Shown in pieces: positions 8,461 to 13,612 of a DNA stretch of 44,216 nucleotides. The stretch lies in the NCBI GenBank assembly GCA_023443925.1, contig JAEZSL010000023.1, positions 1 through 44,216 of the forward strand, given 5' to 3'. The stretch comes from Bacillota bacterium (lineage in GTDB: Bacteria > Bacillota_A > Clostridia > Lachnospirales > Lachnospiraceae). The notes beneath the pieces were generated by a model. That model was not told the origin of the DNA and made no database searches. It was given only the letters and a program-made list of their open reading frames with translations. Made by a program: the position numbers and the translations under genes. The number at the start of each line of letters is the position of its first letter. Position 1 is the first letter of the stretch.

Positions 8461-9177
8461 ATGAAAAATAATAATACAAAAAGAGGATATGTACCCGGCG
8501 ATGCAAAAGAATTCGATCCGGAGAGCCAAAGCCTTTTAATAAAAGCCCAAAAGGATATATTTTATCTGCTTGAGCAGGGGTATCCGATGAAAAGTGTGTC
8601 AACTTTTGTGGGGAACCACTATCTGTTATCGGAAAGGCAGCGGCTTGCGCTTGCCAGGGCCACAACAGCCGGAGAAACCGTAAGCATCAGAAAAAACAAA
8701 CAAATAACAGGAAGCCTTCAAGGCCAGAAAGTATTTATAGACGGATTAAATTTAATCATAACTCTGGAGGTTGCATTATCCGGCTCCCTGCTGATCCGGT
8801 GCATGGACGGTACAATCCGTGATCTGGCTGGACTTAGGGGGACATACCGGCTGATAGATAAAACAGATCTTGCCATTAACTTGATTGGAAGTAAATTAGA
8901 AGAATTAAAAGTTGGCACTGCTTACTTCTATCTGGATTCACCGGTATCTAATACAGGAAGATTAAAGCAGCGTATTATGGAACTGTTAACAGCCTATTCC
9001 TTTGATACTGTGGTTGAACTTGTTAATAATGCGGATATAATTCTGGAAAAAAACAATTATGTAATATCCAGCGATTCGATTATACTAAATAAGTGTTCCG
9101 GATGGATTAATCTTGCGGCAGAAATAATTAAGGATAGTATAAAGGATGCTTATATTTATGATTTGAGTATGAAATAA
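8461..9177 (+). CDS. DUF434 domain protein
   Basis: 238 residues from ATG 8461, chosen because GGGAG (8451-8455) lies 5 bases upstream; a longer frame from 8404 lacks a ribosome site. The N-terminal part (about 25-80: LIKAQKDIFYLLEQGYPMKS, then ERQRLALAR) matches DUF434. The C-terminal part (FIDGLNLIITLEVALSG, RDLAGLRGTYR, YFYLDSPVSNTGRLKQRI) is the metal-binding-looking DUF5616-type region with conserved Asp residues in a PIN-like pattern. Function is not established; a nuclease-like fold is a possibility only. It is transcribed alone from the promoter near 8320. Confidence 0.7.
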   Translation: MKNNNTKRGYVPGDAKEFDPESQSLLIKAQKDIFYLLEQGYPMKSVSTFVGNHYLLSERQRLALARATTAGETVSIRKNKQITGSLQGQKVFIDGLNLIITLEVALSGSLLIRCMDGTIRDLAGLRGTYRLIDKTDLAINLIGSKLEELKVGTAYFYLDSPVSNTGRLKQRIMELLTAYSFDTVVELVNNADIILEKNNYVISSDSIILNKCSGWINLAAEIIKDSIKDAYIYDLSMK

Positions 9178-9201
9178 AAGGCATTTCACACCCTGATTGG
9201 A

Positions 9202-9236
9202 GGCAGTAAATCATCTGCCAGCAGTTGATTTATGCC
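9202..9236. repeat. Imperfect hairpin after the DUF434 gene
   Basis: Arms GGCAGTAAATCA and TGATTTATGCC pair over 11 bp with one bulged G around a 12-base loop. There is no T-run, so it is not an obvious terminator. It is part of the 165-base spacer that also holds a copy of the repeat at 9246. Confidence 0.5.
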
Positions 9237-9245
9237 ATGGGAGCT

Positions 9246-9263
9246 AGTGTAAATTGCCTCGCA
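9246..9263. repeat. Short dispersed repeat, copy 1
   Basis: AGTGTAAATTGCCTCGCA matches 16 of 18 bases with 13425-13442. In both copies the octamer AATGTATG follows, directly in copy 2 and after 10 extra bases in copy 1. Both sit shortly downstream of a gene. Confidence 0.6.
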
Positions 9264-9291
9264 GGCTTGTGGTAATGTATGAGCGTTTGTA

Positions 9292-9334
9292 TAAAAAAAA
9301 TAAGGAAACCGGTTTTAATCACCAGTTTCCTTAT
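9292..9334 (-). terminator. Rho-independent terminator of the lipoprotein gene
   Basis: On the minus strand a 13 bp stem (arms at 9322-9334 and 9300-9312, one mismatch, 9-base loop) is followed by a run of T (the A-run at 9292-9299 on the plus strand). It lies just past the lipoprotein stop at 9343. Confidence 0.85.
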
Positions 9335-9342
9335 TAAATTTA

Positions 9343-10002
9343 TTATTTCTTTATTTCCTGTTTTCCGGTTACTTTACTTTTATCATCCATTTTAAAGGAG
9401 GATTTAATTTCGTCTGAAGAAAAGTAAACATTACCGTCAACGGTAGCATCTACTAATTCAAAATCGGCCACATTAACATATAAATCACCTTTAAAGGTTC
9501 CGTGCTGTATGCTGGCCATTGGGCTGGTAACTGTTAATTTCGGTGCGGTTAACGTGAATCTTGCTGTTATGTTACGATCTTCATCCTGAGTATAAAGGGC
9601 AATTTTACGTTGAATAATATCTTTTCCGCTTTCATCCTGCTTACCATTCTTAAACTCACCCTCTAAAGTAAGATCTTTATTGATGGTAAGATCTTTAAGG
9701 GTTGCGATGATCCAGGTTCCGTCTTTACCGATGGCTTTCACAAAGGCATCTTCCTTATCTACGATTGAAGCAGTAGTTACCACATCGGGAGTCGTGTTAT
9801 TCTCAGTAGCGGTATCATCTGCAGTTGTAGTAGTTGTATCCTTTGTATCGGTTGTATCTTTCGTATCCGTTGTTGCTGTGTCTGTGGGTGTAGTCGTATC
9901 GACGGTATCTGTGGTCTGTCCGGTTCCGTTATCTTTTTTGCCACAACCTGTAAACAATGCAGTTAACAATAATAAAGTTAATAATAAAACTCTGAATTTC
10001 AT
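9343..10002 (-). CDS. Secreted lipoprotein of unknown function
   Basis: 219 residues. The signal peptide KFRVLLLTLLLLTALFTGC ends in a lipobox (LFTGC) at Cys20, so the protein should be lipid-anchored outside the cell membrane. Residues ~25-75 are a low-complexity Thr/Asp linker with repeats of TDTKDT. The C-terminal ~140 residues are predicted mostly beta (TWIATLKDLTIN, NKDLTLEGEFKNG, GNVYFSSDEIKSSF), with short strands that look like a right-handed beta-helix or polymer-forming repeats; I cannot name the family. The ribosome site on the minus strand is GAGGAGGTT, 7 bases before the ATG. It is a single-gene unit with its own terminator. Confidence 0.8.
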   Translation of the reverse strand: MKFRVLLLTLLLLTALFTGCGKKDNGTGQTTDTVDTTTPTDTATTDTKDTTDTKDTTTTTADDTATENNTTPDVVTTASIVDKEDAFVKAIGKDGTWIIATLKDLTINKDLTLEGEFKNGKQDESGKDIIQRKIALYTQDEDRNITARFTLTAPKLTVTSPMASIQHGTFKGDLYVNVADFELVDATVDGNVYFSSDEIKSSFKMDDKSKVTGKQEIKK

Positions 10003-10250
10003 TGTATAACCTCCTCATATAGGTATTGAAAATAAGTATAAACTTTATTCATTAAATTATTACCCTGATACAGAGTATTTATACTAGGGTTGAATTGAAA
10101 TAAATACCTTAGAGAAAAAAGTTATATTTTAATTGTGAGAAAGACAAATTTAATTTAAACATGGCTTTTTTTCAAATTCTATTGTAAACTAAATAAAAAG
10201 TTACTAGTAATCAAGAGTTAATTTCAAATGTAAAAAGGAGACCGTTAGTT

Positions 10251-10805
10251 ATGGAAACAGAAGAGGTATTGGTTGAATTATCCGCAAATCTTAATTATAA
10301 CGATATAAAAAAATATTGGTTATTTACTTTGTATCGGGGGAAACACTATAAAAACGGACCGGTACTGTATATAATCATAAACATCTTTGGTTTGTTAATG
10401 TTTGGTTCAATGGCCTTTATGTCCGGTTTTGATTCATTGGAAACCGGCATATTTACATTTTTACTTATTGTATTTCTGCTCATGTTGTATTTAATGATTT
10501 TTGCACCAAAACGATATTATAAAACGTATAAGCTAATGCAAGGTTCTTTAACGAAATACAAATTCGGTTGTGACCAGGTAGAAATAGAAACGGTGGGAGA
10601 ATCTTCCAGCGGCTTCAGCCGCATGAAATACGGGGATATCTTTAGAGTGTATGAGATAGATGATTATATTTATATATTTATCAGCAATAACCAGGCTTTT
10701 ATCATTGATAAAAATAAGATTCCTGCTGAGCGTTTGCCCATACTCCGGTCTATTCTAACCAATCAGGTGAAAAAATATTATTATTATGCTAAAAACCGTA
10801 AGTAA
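10251..10805 (+). CDS. YcxB-like membrane protein
   Basis: 184 residues. Two membrane helices (about 42-60 and 68-88) are followed by a conserved cytoplasmic domain with YKFGCDQVEIET, then RMKYGDIFRVYEIDDYIYIFISNNQAFIIDKNKI, the pattern of the YcxB-like C-terminal domain (PH-like fold). Function in the family is not known. The start ATG follows AAAAAGGAGACCGTT. It is a stand-alone gene divergent from the lipoprotein gene. Confidence 0.8.
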   Translation: METEEVLVELSANLNYNDIKKYWLFTLYRGKHYKNGPVLYIIINIFGLLMFGSMAFMSGFDSLETGIFTFLLIVFLLMLYLMIFAPKRYYKTYKLMQGSLTKYKFGCDQVEIETVGESSSGFSRMKYGDIFRVYEIDDYIYIFISNNQAFIIDKNKIPAERLPILRSILTNQVKKYYYYAKNRK

Positions 10806-10876
10806 GTCTGGATGAAGCAATTGAAGTAAGTAATCTACTCCGCCAGAAATAATCAGACCCTTATATTAATAATGGT

Positions 10877-11015
10877 GTAAAGGTAAAAGGTATAAAAGTC
10901 AAAGGTATAAAAGTCAAAGGAATAGAAGTCAAAGGAATAGATGCAAAAGAGCATAGAAACAAAAAAGTATAGATGCAAAAAAACATAGATGTAAAAGGAA
11001 ATAGATTTCAAAGGT
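10877..11015. repeat. 15-16 bp A-rich tandem repeat array
   Basis: About nine degenerate units follow each other, with the consensus close to AGAAGTCAAAGGAAT (15 bp; later units 16 bp). The first four are nearly identical and the rest decay towards the end. It fills the 220-base spacer between the converging YcxB-like and Nudix genes. Read in one frame the first units would encode repeats of KVKGI, but there is no start codon. Confidence 0.8.
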
Positions 11016-11025
11016 GCTAGAGGTA

Positions 11026-11493
11026 TTAAGGGATATGCACATACCCCAGATATTGCGGAGAATTGCTGAAAATCAATTGGGAGATGCAGCCGGATAGCTG
11101 TTTCGGGCGAAAAGTTATCTTATCGGCTTCATCAAAGCTCAACCAAATACTATCCTCTTGATTAAAGTCAGTTTCTGACGGGGGTATTCTTTGCTCACTG
11201 GTCAATTCTGCAAGGAATATATGTAATATTCTGTGGGAGTAATCATAATACTGTTCTCTTATTTGGGAATCCTCATAAATCTCCTCGGCAAGGGCTATAA
11301 AACGCTTGATTTTCACATGATATCCGGTTTCTTCTAAAACTTCACGCTGAACAGCTTCTTCCATGGTCTCAAACTGAAGCTGCCCTCCGCCGGGCAAATC
11401 ATAATAAATCTCACCGTTTGCAGAGCTATATCTGTTAACAAGAATTTTACCCGACTGTATTACCATAGCTTTCGCTGCATTTCGAATTGCCAC
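11026..11493 (-). CDS. Nudix hydrolase
   Basis: Roughly 155 residues. The Nudix box is complete: GGGQLQFETMEEAVQREVLEETGY, with the metal-binding Glu residues in REVLEETG. Such enzymes cleave nucleoside diphosphates linked to another moiety; the substrate cannot be inferred. The preferred start is GTG at 11493, about 10 bases after AGGAG; a GTG at 11511 would place that ribosome site inside the gene. The C-terminal half (SEQRIPPSETDFNQEDSIWLSFDEADKI) is typical of NUDIX enzymes acting on nucleotides. It is a single gene on the minus strand. Confidence 0.85.
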   Translation of the reverse strand: MAIRNAAKAMVIQSGKILVNRYSSANGEIYYDLPGGGQLQFETMEEAVQREVLEETGYHVKIKRFIALAEEIYEDSQIREQYYDYSHRILHIFLAELTSEQRIPPSETDFNQEDSIWLSFDEADKITFRPKQLSGCISQLIFSNSPQYLGYVHIP

Positions 11494-11531
11494 ATTAACT
11501 ACGCTCCTCACAATACATGTAATTAATAAAC

Positions 11532-11579
11532 CAGGTAATTCATATATAACAAACTACAATGGTGTATTACAATTACCTG
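11532..11579 (-). promoter_or_regulatory. Candidate promoter of the Nudix gene inside an inverted repeat
   Basis: A perfect 9 bp inverted repeat (CAGGTAATT at 11532-11540 and AATTACCTG at 11571-11579) brackets a possible minus-strand promoter, TTGTAA (11572-11567), 18 bases, TATATA (11548-11543). This is the layout of an operator, or the arms could form an RNA hairpin near the transcript start. Confidence 0.35.
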
Positions 11580-11619
11580 ATTCAAAATATTTTATTTATT
11601 ATTACATAAAAAGTCGTTG

Positions 11620-11639
11620 AAAAAGATGCAAATCGCATC
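11620..11639 (-). terminator. Weak terminator candidate of the GNAT gene
   Basis: On the minus strand a 5 bp stem (GATGC, loop GATTT, GCATC) is followed by five T, 58 bases past the GNAT stop. The short stem makes it uncertain. Confidence 0.4.
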
Positions 11640-11696
11640 CTATATAGCCCAACAGTTTACGTTATTCGTATAATAGATGAAATTTCTAATTTATTG

Positions 11697-12167
11697 TTAT
11701 ATATAAGGACGTTCATCTTTATAAAAAACCAAATGTCCTTCATTTAAATCTAAACCTATGGATTGATATGTAGCTTCTTCCAAGTCTTTAACAATATAAG
11801 CCGTAGTGAAGGTATTACCTAAACTGCTCAATTCCTCCAGTAATAAAATACCCATCTGTTTAGCTATGCCATATTTATCTTTTTCAATCAAAGAACCGTT
11901 CTTATATTTTAATTCCTCTCCCTGTAATTCTAAATCCAAGCAAAATTCCATAATGCAGGCGGAGATACCATCAAACATAGCGCGAATAATTCCTACAAGT
12001 TTTTCCTTATAAAAAGCACCAACAATATAAGGATTAAATTTCAAAGGTTTCACGGCAGCTTCCTTACCATAACCTACTTCGCAAATATCGTTTTTAACAT
12101 AGAAATCCCATAACTGATCATCGGTAATTTGGGGCATATATTCTATTGCAATTTTATCAATATTCAT
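11697..12167 (-). CDS. GNAT-family N-acetyltransferase
   Basis: 156 residues from ATG 12167, with AGAGG about 9 bases upstream; an in-frame TTG at 12176 is closer to that site and less likely. Pattern: IVGAFYKEKLVGIIRAMFDGISACIMEFCLD is the beta4 region, and GIAKQMGILLLEELSSLG occupies the place of the acetyl-CoA binding loop, though the usual Q/R-x-x-G-x-G/A is only partly kept. The end (TAYIVKDLEEATYQSIGLDLNEGHLVFYKDERPYI) fits the beta6-beta7 part, with SIGL in place of the usual GF. Substrate unknown. It is a single minus-strand gene downstream of tRNA-Leu. Confidence 0.65.
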   Translation of the reverse strand: MNIDKIAIEYMPQITDDQLWDFYVKNDICEVGYGKEAAVKPLKFNPYIVGAFYKEKLVGIIRAMFDGISACIMEFCLDLELQGEELKYKNGSLIEKDKYGIAKQMGILLLEELSSLGNTFTTAYIVKDLEEATYQSIGLDLNEGHLVFYKDERPYI

Positions 12168-12228
12168 ATTAAACAACCTCTATTCACAAATAATAATATA
12201 GTTAGTAAATTTTTACCATATACAACAA

Positions 12229-12261
12229 AAAAAGTCAACTACAAACTGTAACTGACTTTTT
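12229..12261. terminator. AT-rich hairpin between tRNA-Leu and the GNAT gene
   Basis: Arms AAAAAGTCA (12229-12237) and TGACTTTTT (12253-12261) form 9 bp around a 15-base loop, with A-runs and T-runs at the two ends. It could end transcription in either direction, but the stem is AT-rich and the loop long. Confidence 0.35.
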
Positions 12262-12302
12262 ATGTATAAGGAAATAGCTAAAAAAGATTATATTATTCTG
12301 TA

Positions 12303-12345
12303 AAATAAAAAATTCCTAAAAACTTCTTACAAGGTTTTCAGGAAT
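12303..12345 (-). terminator. Terminator of tRNA-Leu
   Basis: On the minus strand a 12 bp stem (ATTCCTGAAAAC with GTTTTTAGGAAT, one G-T pair) and 10-base loop are followed by a T-rich tract. It starts 10 bases past the tRNA 3' end. Confidence 0.85.
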
Positions 12346-12354
12346 CTTCAATAC

Positions 12355-12437
12355 TGCGGATAGAGGGACTCGAACCCTCACAAGGTCACCCTTGGCAGAT
12401 TTTGAGTCTGCTGCGTCTGCCATTCCGCCACATCCGC
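12355..12437 (-). tRNA. tRNA-Leu (anticodon CAA)
   Basis: 83 bases on the minus strand, a class II tRNA. The acceptor GCGGATG pairs with the 3' arm TATCCGC (last pair G-T), discriminator A; CCA is not encoded. The anticodon stem GCAGA/TCTGC holds the loop CTCAAAA, giving anticodon CAA (reads UUG). A long variable arm (AAGGGTGACCTT) and T arm GAGGG-TTCGAGT-CCCTC follow. It has its own promoter and terminator. Confidence 0.93.
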
Positions 12438-12454
12438 ATGAATCAGCGAAGATT

Positions 12455-12483
12455 ATTCTAACATAATTAATACTATAATGCAA
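12455..12483 (-). promoter_or_regulatory. Promoter of tRNA-Leu
   Basis: On the minus strand TTGCAT (12483-12478), a 17-base spacer and TAGAAT (12460-12455). The predicted start is near 12448, about 11 bases before the mature 5' end. Confidence 0.7.
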
Positions 12484-12574
12484 GTCCAAAAGTAAAAAGA
12501 TTTGAAGAAAATTCTAAAATATCAAATATTTTGCAGCATCGGCAGCAGGAATCGGACAAATTGCAAAAGATTAG

Positions 12575-12603
12575 TTGAAACATTGCTTAAAAAAGGGTAA
12601 AAT
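12575..12603 (+). promoter_or_regulatory. Promoter of the zinc-finger gene
   Basis: TTGAAA (12575-12580), a 17-base spacer and TAAAAT (12598-12603). Transcription would start near 12610 and leave a leader of ~180 bases before the ATG at 12793. Confidence 0.6.
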
Positions 12604-12718
12604 AAATTATTAACGGATACAATATTTACTAACATGCATGTTTTTAAGTTACAGATTACCAGTAGCAGAATACTAGTTATATAAACTAGCAGCATGGTAT
12701 TAGTTGGTGAATAATGGC

Positions 12719-12776
12719 TGCATGAAAATTAGTTTTATGCATATTTTATTCGCTGTATGCAATTTAATCATTGCAT
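12719..12776 (+). repeat. Two hairpins sharing ATGCA arms in the leader
   Basis: Hairpin one pairs TGCAT plus AAAA (12719-12728, G bulged) with TTTTATGCA (12733-12741). Hairpin two pairs ATGCAA (12757-12762) with TTGCAT (12771-12776). The arms are similar enough to pair in other combinations. Hairpin two ends 4 bases before the AGGAGGAG ribosome site. Confidence 0.45.
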
Positions 12777-12792
12777 GTCCAGGAGGAGCTTT

Positions 12793-13416
12793 ATGAATTG
12801 CATTGATATACAAAGGCTTATTGTGCCGTTTATAAATGATGAATTGGATATGAAACAATTAGAAGAATTTATCCATCATATTCACTCCTGTCCAAAGTGT
12901 ATGGAAGAACTGGAAGTTTATTATGTGCTCCTGGCCGGTATGAAACAGCTGGATGAGGACAAGGAGTTGTCTACTAACTTTAACCAGGATTTAAAGGATC
13001 TGTTGAATCTGTCGGAAGACCGCATTATTCATGATAAATTCTTACATATCAGAAAACGGATCGTTTTAATTATTATGATATCACTGGTTGCAATCGTTTC
13101 AAGTTTCCGCATCGGTGAGTTTGTGGTTGAGGATGTATTAGGAGATAAAAAAAGTGATTTTTTGCTGGATAATGTTTTTTATGCAGATAATCCGGTACGA
13201 TTAGAAGAAGCGGATATCCAAAGTGAACAGAACGGCTTATCTGGTTTGATACTGGATAACCTGGCAGATATTTATGTATATCTGAAAACCAGAGATCCTA
13301 AGGGTGCGGAACTTATGGAGGAAAAATTCGGTGACCGTATTTGGGAAAATACGATTGTATCAAAAAGCATCGGAATGCAGTTTAATATAGATGAATGGAT
13401 TGTATTAATTTATTAA
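12793..13416 (+). CDS. Anti-sigma-like zinc-finger (zf-HC2) membrane protein
   Basis: 207 residues from ATG 12793, directly after AGGAGGAGCTTT; an ORF start at 12757 has no ribosome site. The N-terminus has the H-x3-C-x2-C motif of zinc-binding anti-sigma proteins (HIHSCPKC, His29, Cys33, Cys36). One membrane helix lies near residues 91-109, followed by a ~95-residue extracytoplasmic part. Such proteins usually hold an ECF sigma factor inactive, but no sigma gene is adjacent here: the neighbours are tRNA-Leu and polA. So either the partner is elsewhere or the domain has another role. No named family beyond the zinc finger is recognised. Confidence 0.7.
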   Translation: MNCIDIQRLIVPFINDELDMKQLEEFIHHIHSCPKCMEELEVYYVLLAGMKQLDEDKELSTNFNQDLKDLLNLSEDRIIHDKFLHIRKRIVLIIMISLVAIVSSFRIGEFVVEDVLGDKKSDFLLDNVFYADNPVRLEEADIQSEQNGLSGLILDNLADIYVYLKTRDPKGAELMEEKFGDRIWENTIVSKSIGMQFNIDEWIVLIY

Positions 13417-13424
13417 CGGACAGT

Positions 13425-13454
13425 AGCGTGAATTGCCTCGCAAATGTATGCGAG
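13425..13454. repeat. Short dispersed repeat, copy 2, with hairpin
   Basis: AGCGTGAATTGCCTCGCA (13425-13442) matches the copy at 9246. Here CTCGCA (13437-13442) and TGCGAG (13449-13454) also form a perfect 6 bp stem with loop AATGTA. Confidence 0.6.
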
Positions 13455-13524
13455 TCATTAGAAGAATAGCAAAACAGGATTAAATTTACGGGATAAGTAA
13501 TTATAAAAAAGAAAATCTGAAAAA

Positions 13525-13612
13525 GAAAGGCTGCCGCAATGTGAAGCTTCATATTTCACATATTCTGCGGCAATATCCCGGGTCGCCCCGGGATATTAGG
13601 TGGGTGTAAAAA
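13525..13612 (+). promoter_or_regulatory. Two-hairpin leader module, copy A (before polA)
   Basis: GAAAGG is followed by hairpin 1: outer stem TGCCGCA (13532-13538) with TGCGGCA (13566-13572), inner stem ATGTGAA (13539-13545) with TTCACAT (13555-13561). Hairpin 2 is a perfect 10 bp stem, ATATCCCGGG (13573-13582) and CCCGGGATAT (13587-13596), with loop TCGC. Then AGGTGGGTGTAAAAA leads to the TTG start of polA. No T-run follows, so it is not a terminator. The same module recurs at 30241 and 31068. Confidence 0.8.

Larger units (their letters stand above)
12438..12792. other. Intergenic region with promoter and hairpin-rich leader
   Basis: 355 bases with no credible ORF. It holds the tRNA promoter on the minus strand, a plus-strand promoter at 12575 and, after it, a ~180-base leader with several short inverted repeats, described separately. 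Confidence 0.7.

Noticed and set aside
12355..12437. Integrated element using tRNA-Leu as attachment site
   Set aside because: No integrase gene, no duplicated tRNA 3' end and normal genes on both sides.
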